This document shows, piece after piece, positions 35,439-43,318 of a stretch of DNA of 64,000 nucleotides (position 1 is its first letter; each line of letters begins with the position of its first letter). The translations under genes and the position numbers were made by a program. The stretch is taken from positions 682,001-746,000 of the forward strand of contig CAWKIA010000018.1 of NCBI GenBank assembly GCA_963849635.1, written 5' to 3'. This DNA comes from CAVRUD01 sp963849635 (GTDB lineage Bacteria; Chloroflexota; Chloroflexia; Thermomicrobiales; UBA6265). The notes below the pieces were generated by a model, which was not told the origin of the DNA, did no database searches, and saw only the letters and a program-made list of their open reading frames with translations.

Positions 35439-37100
35439 GTGGCCCAGGCGATGACCGAGGAGCGGACAACGACGTCCGCGCAGACGATGACGGGCGGTCA
35501 AGCGCTTGTCGCGGCGCTGATCAACGAGGGGATCGACACGATCTTCGCGTTACCGGGTGTGCAGCTCGACGGAGCGTTTGACGCGCTGTATGACGAGCAG
35601 GCCCGGATTCGCGTCGTCCATACCCGGCATGAGCAGGCAACAGCCTACATGGCCGACGGTTATGCGCGCTCGACGGGGAGGATCGGCACCTGCCTGGTTG
35701 TTCCGGGACCCGGTCTCCTCAACGCCGCCGCTGGACTCTCGACGGCGTACGCGTGCAACTCTCCGGTCCTCTGCATCACCGGCCAGATCCAGTCCGACCT
35801 GATCGAGTTCGGGCGCGGTTTGCTGCACGAGATTCCGAACCAGCTCACGATGGTGCGCTCGGTGACGAAGCATGCGGCCCGAGCCATGACTCCGGGCGAG
35901 ATTCCGGCGCTTGTCCGGGACGCGATCACCGAGCTGTGGAGCGGCCGGGTTCGCCCGGTCGAGATCGAGGTTCCGCCGGACACGCTGCTGTCCCGGTCCG
36001 ACATCGAGCTGCTCGACGCCGCTCCGAGCCGCCGGCGACCTGCAGGTGATCCCGATCTGATTGAGCAGGCATCTAAGCTGCTAGGTGGGGCAAAGACCCC
36101 ACTGATCTTCGCTGGCGGCGGTGTCCTCGGATCTGAGGCATGGGAAGAACTTCGGGTTCTCGCGGATCTGCTCCAGGCGCCGGTCGTGATGAGCTCGAAC
36201 GGCAAGGGTGCGGTCTCCGATCGCCACTACCTGGCCCAGAGCAGCGTCGGCGGGGCGGAGCTGATCAAGGAGGCCGACGTCATCTTCGCGGTCGGCACTC
36301 GCTTCGTCGATCCCGCGACGGCGAAATGGAAAATCGAGCCGGGTCGGACGGTGATCCAGATGGACATCGATCCAGAGGAGGTCGGCCGCAACTACCAGGT
36401 TACCCTCGGGATTGTGGCCGATGCCAAGGTTGGTCTGGCGGCGCTGGCCGAGCGAATCGGGGCGCACAGCGGCAGGCGACCGTCGCGGGAGAAGGAACTG
36501 ACCGAGTTCAAGGACGGCATCGCCGCGAAAATCAACTCGATTCAGCCCCAAACCGACCTGGCGATGGCGATCCGAAATGCGCTCCCGGATGAAGGCATCG
36601 TGGTCTCGGAGATGACGCAGATCGGCTACTGGTCGAACCTGGGTTATCCGGTATATCAGCCTCGCACCTTCTTCACGCCGGGGTACCAGGGAACGCTGGG
36701 GTACGGCTTTCCGACCGCCCTTGGTGTAAAGGTGGGGAACCCGAGCACGCCGGTCGTGTCAGTCAACGGCGACGGCGGCTTTGGGTTTGCTCTGAACGAG
36801 TTGTCGACGATGGCGAAGCACGGAATCAACGCCGTCGTCGTGGTGTTCAACGACAATGCGTACGGCAATGTCCGTCGCATTCAGAGCGACCAATTTGGTG
36901 GCCGCCTGATTGCATCCGATTTGCTCAACCCAGACATGCTCAAGCTCGCTGACGCGTTCGGCATCGTTGGGCGCCGGGCGGAGGGCGCGCCGGGCCTGAA
37001 GTCGGCGATCGAGGACGCGATCAAGGCCGATGAGCCGACCCTGATCGAGGTGCCGGTCGAGGTGATGCCCAATCCGTGGTCAGTCCTCGGTCTCCGCTAG
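35439..37100 (+). CDS. Thiamine-diphosphate enzyme, acetolactate synthase-like
   Basis: Catalyses decarboxylation or carboligation of a 2-oxo acid. The 553 residues hold the three ThDP-enzyme domains: N-terminal pyrimidine-binding (GGQALVAALINEGIDTIFALPGVQLDGAFDAL, catalytic Glu in VVHTRHEQATAYMADGYAR), the central Rossmann-like domain (KTPLIFAGGGVLGSEAWEELRVLADLLQAPVV) and the C-terminal PP-binding motif GDGGFGFALNELSTMAKHGINAVVVVFNDNAYGN. The sequence is acetolactate synthase-like, but no ilvN small subunit or ilvC is adjacent, so the reaction may differ, for example a 2-oxo acid decarboxylase. GTG 35439 has GGAGG seven bases upstream. The CUT1 permease genes begin 18 bases later, possibly on the same transcript. 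Confidence 0.85.
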   Translation: MAQAMTEERTTTSAQTMTGGQALVAALINEGIDTIFALPGVQLDGAFDALYDEQARIRVVHTRHEQATAYMADGYARSTGRIGTCLVVPGPGLLNAAAGLSTAYACNSPVLCITGQIQSDLIEFGRGLLHEIPNQLTMVRSVTKHAARAMTPGEIPALVRDAITELWSGRVRPVEIEVPPDTLLSRSDIELLDAAPSRRRPAGDPDLIEQASKLLGGAKTPLIFAGGGVLGSEAWEELRVLADLLQAPVVMSSNGKGAVSDRHYLAQSSVGGAELIKEADVIFAVGTRFVDPATAKWKIEPGRTVIQMDIDPEEVGRNYQVTLGIVADAKVGLAALAERIGAHSGRRPSREKELTEFKDGIAAKINSIQPQTDLAMAIRNALPDEGIVVSEMTQIGYWSNLGYPVYQPRTFFTPGYQGTLGYGFPTALGVKVGNPSTPVVSVNGDGGFGFALNELSTMAKHGINAVVVVFNDNAYGNVRRIQSDQFGGRLIASDLLNPDMLKLADAFGIVGRRAEGAPGLKSAIEDAIKADEPTLIEVPVEVMPNPWSVLGLR

Positions 37101-37118
37101 CGCAACCGGCTCGGGGAA

Positions 37119-38060
37119 ATGCCGTTGATACCCCGACCGGCGTCCGTCCAAGTCAGATTTTCGAAGGCAACGTGGCCGCGCCTGTCCTACCGGGCGCGGC
37201 TACTGTTGCTTTTGGCTCCGTATCTGCTGGGGACCGTCCTGCTGGTCATTGTGCCGGCGGTAATGGGGTTTTCACTGGCGTTCACCACCTACAACGGTGT
37301 CCAGCCGCCGGAATGGATCGGGCTCGATAACTTCCGGAACCTCTGGCACGACGAGATCTTCCGAATCTCGATGCGCAACTCGCTGATCTTCATCGGTCTG
37401 GCGGTGCCGGCCCGCTTTGCCGGGGCGTTGCTCTCGGCGTTGTTACTGTCGCGCCCGGTTCGGGGGCTGGGAGGTTACAGGTCGGCGATCTTCTTGCCGA
37501 CGATCGTGCCGGACATCGCCTGGGCACTGATCTGGCTGTGGATCCTGAATCCGCTCTATGGGCCGATCAACTTACTCCTGGGGGCGGTGGGCATTCCAGG
37601 GCCGGCGTGGATGCTGGAGGAGAGTCAGGCGCGCTTTGCCATCGCGTTTATGATGGCCTGGCAGTTCGGTGAGGGGCTGATCGTCTGCCTGGCCGCCCTC
37701 GGCACCATCCCGCGCGAAGTTCGAGATCAGTCGGCGGTCGATGGGGCATCGAGCTTGCAGACGCTGATGCGGGTGACGCTGCCCATGCTCGCGCCGTTCC
37801 TGCTCCTCCTCCTGCTCCGGGACACGATATTCACCCTCCAAACGAGCTTTGTTCCCGCCCAGATTGTGGGCAGGGGCGGAGGACCGAACTACGCGACGAC
37901 GTTCATCCCCCTGTACGCCTACACAAATGCGTTTTCCTACCTGCGCTTCGGGTATGCGGCGGCAATGACCGGGGTGATGTATGCCCTGACCGCGGTGATT
38001 CTGCTTGCGCAATACCGGGTGGCCCGGCACTGGGGCTTAGGGTTCCGCGATGCGGACTGA
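37119..38060 (+). CDS. CUT1 sugar ABC transporter permease (MalF-like)
   Basis: Inner-membrane subunit of a carbohydrate importer. About six hydrophobic helices are seen. The domain starts at RARLLLLLAPYLLGTVLLVIVPAVMGFSLAFTTYNG, and GLDNFRNLWHDEIFRISMRNSLIF is the typical periplasmic start. The cytoplasmic EAA loop is replaced by a variant (REVRDQSAVDGASSLQTLMRVTLPMLAPFLL), with the conserved Gly after DGAS missing but DGA kept. It overlaps the next permease gene by 11 bases. Neither a binding-protein gene nor an ATPase gene lies in this cluster, so partners must be elsewhere. Substrate unknown. Confidence 0.88.
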   Translation: MPLIPRPASVQVRFSKATWPRLSYRARLLLLLAPYLLGTVLLVIVPAVMGFSLAFTTYNGVQPPEWIGLDNFRNLWHDEIFRISMRNSLIFIGLAVPARFAGALLSALLLSRPVRGLGGYRSAIFLPTIVPDIAWALIWLWILNPLYGPINLLLGAVGIPGPAWMLEESQARFAIAFMMAWQFGEGLIVCLAALGTIPREVRDQSAVDGASSLQTLMRVTLPMLAPFLLLLLLRDTIFTLQTSFVPAQIVGRGGGPNYATTFIPLYAYTNAFSYLRFGYAAAMTGVMYALTAVILLAQYRVARHWGLGFRDAD

Positions 38061-38940
38061 CGTGCCCCACGATCCGACGGTCTGGTATCGGCGAACCACT
38101 CGGCTGCGATGGTGGTGGCGACGGGGAGGCTGGAGGCACCTTGCCCTGGCGCCGCTGGCGGTGGCCTGCCTGTTGCCGTTGTTCTGGATGGTGGCGACCT
38201 CGCTCCGGGAGCCCGGCCAGCCGTTGCCCAGCACTCCAGAATGGATCCCCGATCCGATCTCCTGGGATAACTACCCTGCGGTCTTCGACCTGGTCGACCT
38301 GTGGCGCTACGCGGCGAACTCGGCGTTTGTGGTCGGCCTGGCGGTGCCATTGACCGTCGTGGTTGCCTCGTGGGCGGGGTTTGCCCTGGCACTTCTCCCA
38401 GCCACGTGGCGGCTCCGGGTAACGGTCTACTCGTTTGTGGTGCTGATGGTGCCGCTGGCCGCGGTCTGGATTCCGCGATTCGTCTTGTTCAACGAGGCCG
38501 GGCTAACCGACACACCGTGGGCGTTGATCGCACCCGCACTGATGGGAACCTCACCCTTTTATGTCATGCTGTGCATGTGGGGGTTTTTGCGCGTGCCGGC
38601 GGAGGTCTATGAGGCGGCCCGGCTCGACGGCGCCGGAGTCGTTCGGATGTGGGCGGGGATTGGACTACCACTGGCACGAGGCAGCATCGCGGCGGTGGCG
38701 ATGCTGGCGTTCGTCGTCTACTGGTCCAATTACCTCGATCCTCTTCTATTCATCCGCACGCCGGAGCGGCAGACGTTGCCATTCGTGTTGCAGATGCTGT
38801 TTCAACTGGCGCGGTCCGATTGGCCGTTGCTGATGGCCGGGGCGACGATGGTGACCGGTCCAGTGGTGGTGGTGTTTCTGCTAGGGCAACGGTATTTGCT
38901 GGAGGAGGTGAGGATGATAGGCGGATCGAGCGGGAAATGA
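38050..38940 (+). CDS. CUT1 sugar ABC transporter permease (MalG-like)
   Basis: Second membrane subunit paired with the 37119 gene. It opens with a basic stretch, then HLALAPLAVACLLPLFWMVATSLREPGQPLPSTPEWIPDPISWDNYPAVFDL, the typical MalG-family N-terminal segment. The EAA loop reads EVYEAARLDGAGVVRMWAGIGLPLARG, the canonical coupling helix for the ATPase. The last helix ends in VFLLGQRYLLEEVRMIGG. A hairpin repeat of family R3 starts immediately after the stop codon. Confidence 0.9.
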   Translation: MRTDVPHDPTVWYRRTTRLRWWWRRGGWRHLALAPLAVACLLPLFWMVATSLREPGQPLPSTPEWIPDPISWDNYPAVFDLVDLWRYAANSAFVVGLAVPLTVVVASWAGFALALLPATWRLRVTVYSFVVLMVPLAAVWIPRFVLFNEAGLTDTPWALIAPALMGTSPFYVMLCMWGFLRVPAEVYEAARLDGAGVVRMWAGIGLPLARGSIAAVAMLAFVVYWSNYLDPLLFIRTPERQTLPFVLQMLFQLARSDWPLLMAGATMVTGPVVVVFLLGQRYLLEEVRMIGGSSGK

Positions 38941-38990
38941 CCTCACCCCCTGCCCCCTCTCCACTGCGGTGGAGAGGGGCGTCCGGCGGC
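38941..38990. repeat. Hairpin repeat, family R3 copy 1
   Basis: It begins directly after the permease stop codon. CCCCTCTCCAC (38954-38964) pairs with GTGGAGAGGGG (38969-38979) around a TGCG loop, flanked by CCTCACCCCCT on the left and CGTCCGGCGGCG on the right. A second copy with the same flanks and stem but a longer loop follows the GNAT gene at 49385. It may act as a terminator, since both copies sit at gene ends. Confidence 0.7.
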
Positions 38991-39344
38991 GCCGAATCCG
39001 AGATCGGGCAATCAATGGCCTAGTGGTCCGCGTGTTGGCTACCACCCCATCTCGCCTTGGGAGGGCGGATCGAGGAACGGGCTCAACAGGGGCTGCGACT
39101 GCGAGGGCCGTCCTCGGGGAACGCGCGCTGGGGGCCTGAGTGACGGCTGGGAGCCGGAGCCAGGTGAGGTAGGGCGCTGCCCAGGTCCGCATCCCCGCAG
39201 GGTGTGCCGCTTGATCCAGAGATTTAGAGCAGTCTTTCGTTTCAAGTCGTCAGAGGGATCGTCGGCCAATGTGAAGGACCTGGGTGAGAATAGTGGCATT
39301 CAGTTGACGTGTTGCAATCGCAAGTGGGGATTGGAGGCAGAGCG
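38991..39344. other. Intergenic region before the amidohydrolase gene
   Basis: About 350 bases with no supported gene on either strand. Short open frames here have no recognisable protein features. No tRNA, repeat beyond the R3 hairpin, or clear promoter is visible. Confidence 0.4.
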
Positions 39345-40113
39345 ATGATCGTCGATGCGGACGTACACATTTCGCCGAGTCCTCAGGGCGGGAACAGTAT
39401 TGGGATCGACGAGGCGCTCCGACGGATGGAGCGGGCGGGGGTCGGGAAAGCACTTGTCTGGTTGCAGCCACCGTACGAGCGGGGCGAGGTGAGCGCGGGA
39501 AACGCGTACGTCTACCGGGCGACGCGGGAACACCCGGATCGGTTCCTGGGGTTCGGGTGGGCAGACGCGAGTTTGGGAGTTGCCCGGGCGCTTGAGGAGG
39601 TGCGGCGCTGTGTAGAGGACTACGGATTCCACGGCGTCAAGCTGAACGGGGCGCAAAACGGGTTCGTGATCGACGACCCAACGTTGGCGTTGCCGGTGGT
39701 GGATGCGATCGCGGAGACGGGCAAGGTGTTGGCACTGCACGTCGGTGCCGACGCGCCCGAGAACACCCATCCGATGCGGGTCGGGACAATCGCACGGCGA
39801 CACCCGGATCTGCGCATCTTGATGGTGCACATGGGCGGAGTCGGGCACGCCGACCTGACGCGAGCGGCAATCGAAGTGATGCGGGAGTGCCCGAACGTGA
39901 CGGCAATCGGGAGCGCGGTGCGCGAGATCCCGGTTCTGCGGGCGGTGAAGGAGCTGGGGGCGGATCGGGTCTGCTTTGGGAGCGACACGCCGTTCGCACC
40001 TCATGCACGTCGAAGTGGCGAAGTACCGGGCCCTCCTGGAGGGCGAGGTGTCCGCTGAAGATCAGGAACTCGTGATGGGCGGCGCCGTCCTACGAGTCCT
40101 GGGAACCTCATAG
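39345..40113 (+). CDS. Amidohydrolase (metal-dependent TIM-barrel, amidohydrolase 2 family; one frameshift)
   Basis: Likely a hydrolase or decarboxylase of the amidohydrolase-related family (COG2159-like). It starts MIVDADVHISPSPQGGNS, where DADVH supplies the first metal ligands. It then shows ERAGVGKALVWLQPPYERG, FLGFGWADASLGVARALEEVRRCVEDYGFHGVKLNGAQNGFVIDD, LALHVGADAP, LRILMVHMGGV and RVCFGSDTPFA (metal Asp in GSD). The frame breaks at about 39999 with one extra base; joined it continues LMHVEVAKYRALLEGEVSAEDQELVMGGAVLRVLG to a stop at 40113. ATG 39345 has GGCAGAGCG before it. It follows the CUT1 permeases and may process the imported compound. Confidence 0.82.
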
Positions 40114-40130
40114 ACAGGATTGAGACCAGG

Positions 40131-40424
40131 CTATGACTCTGGGAGCGATTCTCCGGCGGGAATGCCAGATCCCGATTGAAGGACGCCCATATCGAGCAGA
40201 TGGCGGGCGATATAGGCGTTGTTGGCAGCGATGAGTTTGATGGCGAAGGATGAGGTCGAGCGGACGGCAGCATAGACCGTGCCTTCCAGTTCCTCTTCGA
40301 GCGAGCGGTTTTCGGCGGCGGCGGCCTCGAGCGCCTGCTCCATGAGCAGCTCTTCGATGTAGGCCTCCATCTCCTCTTCGGTCATCCCAATTGTGTCGAG
40401 CGATTCCGACCCGGCGTCAGTCAT
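40131..40424 (-). CDS. Hypothetical helical protein (97 aa)
   Basis: No recognised family. The product is acidic and strongly helical at its N-terminus (MTEEEMEAYIEELLMEQALEAAAAENRSLEEELEG), then STSSFAIKLIAANNAYIARHLLDMG. No signal peptide. The start at 40424 has AGGAG upstream on the minus strand, which supports translation. It points away from the ferredoxin gene. Possibly a small regulatory or adaptor protein, with nothing to show which. Confidence 0.6.
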   Translation of the reverse strand: MTDAGSESLDTIGMTEEEMEAYIEELLMEQALEAAAAENRSLEEELEGTVYAAVRSTSSFAIKLIAANNAYIARHLLDMGVLQSGSGIPAGESLPES

Positions 40425-40727
40425 GAGTGGCTCCTGAGATCGTGCGACGGTCCGGGGGCAACGGGCCGGACAAAGCGATAGTCACGGCGGGCGATGGTAG
40501 CACGGCGGTAGGAATCGGCCGTGAATCTGTGCTGCTGGTACAAGGCATTGGCTGGGAATAGGCGAGAGATCGCCGAATTCCGCGAACGACATCCCAGATG
40601 TGCCGGACCTGGTTGGTATACTCTGGCTGTCCGCAAGTTCGTCAACGACGAGCGCTGTTCAGCGGTCCAAGCGCCCACCAACCCTATTCCCCGCCGGCCG
40701 ACCGGTGGCGGGAAGGAGTGCGCAGTC
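40425..40727. other. Divergent intergenic region before the ferredoxin gene
   Basis: About 300 bases between the leftward hypothetical gene and the ferredoxin. The only signal found is the extended -10-like box listed at 40614. An open frame crosses the region in the ferredoxin frame, but it has no ribosome binding site and no protein-like features before the ferredoxin start. Confidence 0.4.
40614..40622 (+). promoter_or_regulatory. Extended -10 promoter box for the ferredoxin gene
   Basis: TGGTATACT fits the extended -10 pattern TG-n-TATAAT with one mismatch in the hexamer, 106 bases before the ferredoxin start. No clear -35 box is visible upstream, as often found with extended -10 promoters. 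Confidence 0.4.
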
Positions 40728-40973
40728 GTGACCTACGTTATTTCCAACCCATGTATAGGCGTGAAGGACGCGTCGTGTGTCGAAGTCTGTCCGGTGGACT
40801 GTATCCACTCGACGGACGACGCGGAGCAGTACTTCATCAATCCGCAAGAGTGCATCGACTGCGGCGTGTGCGCCGAGGTCTGCCCGGTGGAGGCGATCTT
40901 CTTCGAGGACGATCTGCCCGAGCAGTGGGCGGCATTCCTCGGCAAGAACAAGGCGTTCTTCGAGGACCAGTAG
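40728..40973 (+). CDS. Ferredoxin, 7Fe/8Fe bacterial type
   Basis: Small soluble electron carrier, 81 residues. The first cluster motif is NPCIGVKDASCVEVCPVDCI (C-x7-C-x3-CP), and the second is NPQECIDCGVCAEVCPVEAIF (CxxCxxCxxxCP). The long spacing in the first motif is typical of [3Fe-4S][4Fe-4S] ferredoxins of Thermus and actinobacterial type. The C-terminal FEDDLPEQWAAFLGKNKAFFEDQ is acidic, as usual for this group. GTG 40728 has GGAAGGAG at 40711-40718; earlier in-frame starts add residues with no ferredoxin similarity. A strong hairpin follows the gene. Confidence 0.95.
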   Translation: MTYVISNPCIGVKDASCVEVCPVDCIHSTDDAEQYFINPQECIDCGVCAEVCPVEAIFFEDDLPEQWAAFLGKNKAFFEDQ

Positions 40974-41007
40974 GGACGAAGGCCGAGACACAAGAACCGA
41001 GAATTGC

Positions 41008-41041
41008 GAGAGCGGCGGGCCAAACTCGGCCCGCCGCTCTC
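41008..41041 (+). terminator. Intrinsic-type terminator after the ferredoxin gene
   Basis: GAGAGCGGCGGGCC (41008-41021) pairs perfectly with GGCCCGCCGCTCTC (41028-41041) around an AAACTC loop. AGTTTGCTT follows, giving a weak T-rich tail. It is 34 bases after the stop. Confidence 0.75.
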
Positions 41042-41107
41042 AGTTTGCTTGACTGGGCGGCTCGACAGGCACACCATTGCACTAAACCCTTACCGCGGGA
41101 GGAGACG

Positions 41108-41677
41108 ATGGTCGCCGCTCAGCCTATGCCAATGACATATCTTGACCGGGAGCGCGGATTGGCGGACGTCTCGGACGACGATAGCCGCCGCTTCGAACTG
41201 TTCGGAGGGGAGGAGGTCGTGAGTCCGTCGCCGACGACCGGGCATCAGCGGGTATCTCGGAACACCGTTCGCGTAATAGATCGATTCAATGAGTTGCATG
41301 GCCTGGGTGAGCTATTCACAGCGCCGACAGACGTCAGACTCTCGGCCTATGACGTAGTCGTGCCGGACATCTGTTTCATCTCCAGGGAACGAAGTTCCAT
41401 CATCGGCGAGAAGGCAATTGAGGGTGCTCCCGATCTGGTCATTGAGATTCTTTCGCCTTCGACGCAACGCCAGGATCGGTTCAGGAAGTTCACGCTCTAT
41501 GCCGCGTCGGGCGTGCGCGACTACTGGCTAATCGACATTGGGGCGCGCAGCCTGACGATCTTCACCTTGCGAGACGGTCAGTTTGTGCCGGTTCCGGAGC
41601 AGAACGGCACTGTTGAGTCGGCGGTGCTGCCCGGGTTACGGATCACGGTCAGCGACCTGTTTGCGGGTATCTCGTAG
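41108..41677 (+). CDS. Uma2-family (DUF820) putative restriction-endonuclease-fold protein
   Basis: 190-residue protein of the Uma2/DUF820 family, with a PD-(D/E)xK nuclease fold. Family motifs: MTYLDRERGLADVSDDDSRRFELFGGEEVVSPSPTTGHQRVSRNTVRVIDRFNEL, SAYDVVVPDICFIS (the Pro-Asp acidic ligand), GAPDLVIEILSPSTQRQDRFRKFTLYAASGVRDYWLID (second acidic residue and nearby Lys), then LPGLRITVSDLF. Such genes are abundant in Chloroflexota and cyanobacteria, usually many copies per genome; their cellular role is not established. GGGAGGAG precedes ATG 41108. The next gene is convergent. Confidence 0.9.
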   Translation: MVAAQPMPMTYLDRERGLADVSDDDSRRFELFGGEEVVSPSPTTGHQRVSRNTVRVIDRFNELHGLGELFTAPTDVRLSAYDVVVPDICFISRERSSIIGEKAIEGAPDLVIEILSPSTQRQDRFRKFTLYAASGVRDYWLIDIGARSLTIFTLRDGQFVPVPEQNGTVESAVLPGLRITVSDLFAGIS

Positions 41678-41698
41678 CGTTCGTTCGGATCAACACGG

Positions 41699-43000
41699 TC
41701 AGGAAACCCAATACCCCAAGGCGAACTGAGCGGTAAAGATCACGAGCAAGAGCAGCGAGATCGCCAGGGCCGGGAGGGCGGAGCGGCGGTCGCGGATGAG
41801 AAATGCCAGGACAACAAAGAGGGGAAAGAGGACGATCCCGAAACGGGGCATGCTCATCAAGGGGTGGACATCCGAAGGGTCAAAGAGGGGAATGAGGAGC
41901 GCCGGCCAGACGAGGGCGCTCTGGTATAGCGGTAGAATGCGCAGCCCGATCAACGCGAGAACAAAGAACAGCATAGTAAAGATCAATTCAGCAGTATTGC
42001 TGTTCGCAAACTGGTTGCGAAATGCGTTGCTGGTGATCGTCGACCACGTCGGATCATCAAAAATTGTGGAGACCCAGCCCCAGTCGGCCGCGTTCAAGGC
42101 ATCCTGGAGTGTGGTCCAGGGCCAGGTCCGGTGTCGTTCCCACTGTTCCTGCACATCGACGAACTCTAGCCAGCCGTAGTCTGCCTGCTTGAGCTGCCAG
42201 CCGAAGATGACGGGGCCGAGCGCGGGGAGAGCGGCGAAGATCGCGTTCGGGAACCAGCGGCGAAGCTCAAAGTGATGCTGCTGGACAAAGAGAACGGCGA
42301 ACGGCAGCAGGAGGAGGACCCCCTGCGATCGCGTAAGCGCCGCCAGCGTGCCGTACAACCCGGCGGCAAACCATTGTTCCTGGCGGGCCGCATAGAGCGA
42401 GGCGACGATCAGGAGCAAGAAGAGCGACTCGGTGTAGACCGTCGAGAAGAAGAGAGCCGTGGGGAAGAAGGCCAGAGCGACGAGCGTCCGGCGGGCGATT
42501 TCCCGGTCGAAATCGAGTGAGATGAGACGATAGAGCAAGATCAGGGCGCCGAAGAAACTGACGTTGGCGATGAGATAGCCAATCGTCTCGGGCGCAACGT
42601 TGCTGACCGTGCTACCGACCTTCATCAGCCAGGGGAAAAGGGGCCAGAAGGCGGCAGTGGCGGGATGGGTGTCATAGCCATCGATGGCGATCAAGCGGTA
42701 CCAGAGGCCGTCCCACTGGCGCATCGGCTCGACGAGCGGGTCGGCGATCCCGGTAAGGTCGCCGGGGGTCATCTGGAGCGCGGTGGTAAGGACGGGATTG
42801 AGTGTGCCCCGGGTGTAGGCAAGCGAAGCAACCACCTGGACGATGGCCAGGTGGATCAAACCGATGAGGAGGGGGAAGCTGATCGTTTCGGCGGCGACCG
42901 CTTCGCGTTGGACACCGACGCCCCGCCGGGGCGTGGCGATCCGGACGTTCGATTCCCTGTTGGTGCCGCCCCTGGCACGGCCGCGCGCATCGTTGGCCAT
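41699..43000 (-). CDS. PIG-V-like mannosyltransferase-family integral membrane protein
   Basis: 433 residues with about eight or more hydrophobic helices. The sequence MRQWDGLWYRLIAIDGYDTHPATAAFWPLFPWLMKVG near residue 90 matches the luminal D-x-W-Y type motif of PIG-V/GPI mannosyltransferase 2 family proteins. FFPTALFFSTVYTESLFLLLIVASLYAARQEQWFAAGLYGTLAALTRSQGVLLLLPF is also characteristic. Bacterial members probably transfer sugars from polyprenyl-phosphate donors, but the acceptor is unknown. The N-terminal 40 residues are basic and hydrophilic. It ends 22 bases from the convergent Uma2 gene. The modular hairpin array lies upstream. Confidence 0.8.
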   Translation of the reverse strand: MANDARGRARGGTNRESNVRIATPRRGVGVQREAVAAETISFPLLIGLIHLAIVQVVASLAYTRGTLNPVLTTALQMTPGDLTGIADPLVEPMRQWDGLWYRLIAIDGYDTHPATAAFWPLFPWLMKVGSTVSNVAPETIGYLIANVSFFGALILLYRLISLDFDREIARRTLVALAFFPTALFFSTVYTESLFLLLIVASLYAARQEQWFAAGLYGTLAALTRSQGVLLLLPFAVLFVQQHHFELRRWFPNAIFAALPALGPVIFGWQLKQADYGWLEFVDVQEQWERHRTWPWTTLQDALNAADWGWVSTIFDDPTWSTITSNAFRNQFANSNTAELIFTMLFFVLALIGLRILPLYQSALVWPALLIPLFDPSDVHPLMSMPRFGIVLFPLFVVLAFLIRDRRSALPALAISLLLLVIFTAQFALGYWVS

Positions 43001-43040
43001 AGGGTCAAGGATAGGACCAGGGTGGGCGATGCGCTAGGGA

Positions 43041-43240
43041 GGGGGACACGGCTATCGCCGTGAGGGGGACGGGGCTTGCGCCCCGTGGGGGACAGCCCTG
43101 CGGGCTGTGGAGGAGAGGTGGAATGTACGACGTTCTCCTCTCCCCCTCACGGCGATAGCCGTGTCCCCCACAAAGCGTTAGCTTTGTCCCCCTCAGCGCC
43201 GCAGCGCTGTCCCCCTCAGGGCGATAGCCCTGTCCCCCAC
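43041..43240. repeat. Modular hairpin array: seven GGGGGA-linked palindromes in two opposed blocks
   Basis: Seven perfect short palindromes sit side by side, each flanked by GGGGGA or its complement. Stem positions: 43047-43062 (CACGGC), 43069-43086 (ACGGGGC), 43092-43108 (ACAGCCC), then in the opposite orientation 43148-43163 (CACGGC), 43170-43187 (ACAAAGC), 43194-43209 (CAGCGC) and 43217-43232 (CAGGGC). Loops are three or four bases and, in the first orientation, start with T and end with C or G. The fourth module is the reverse complement of the first including its linkers. The array fills the gap between divergent genes at 41699 and 43319. Confidence 0.85.
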
Positions 43241-43318
43241 GGTCGTGCGGGGTTGGAATGGGCGTGGTCTAATCGGTGCTTCTGACAACTAGGGCGGTGA
43301 GTGAGGAGTGATGGGGAC

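Noticed and set aside
39039..39299. 86-codon minus-strand gene between the permease and amidohydrolase genes
   Set aside because: No ribosome binding site, no protein-like features and overlapping frames of similar length; no support for coding.
43041..43240. CRISPR array
   Set aside because: Units are palindromes of 16-18 bases with short linkers and two opposed orientations. There are no spacers of constant length and no cas genes.
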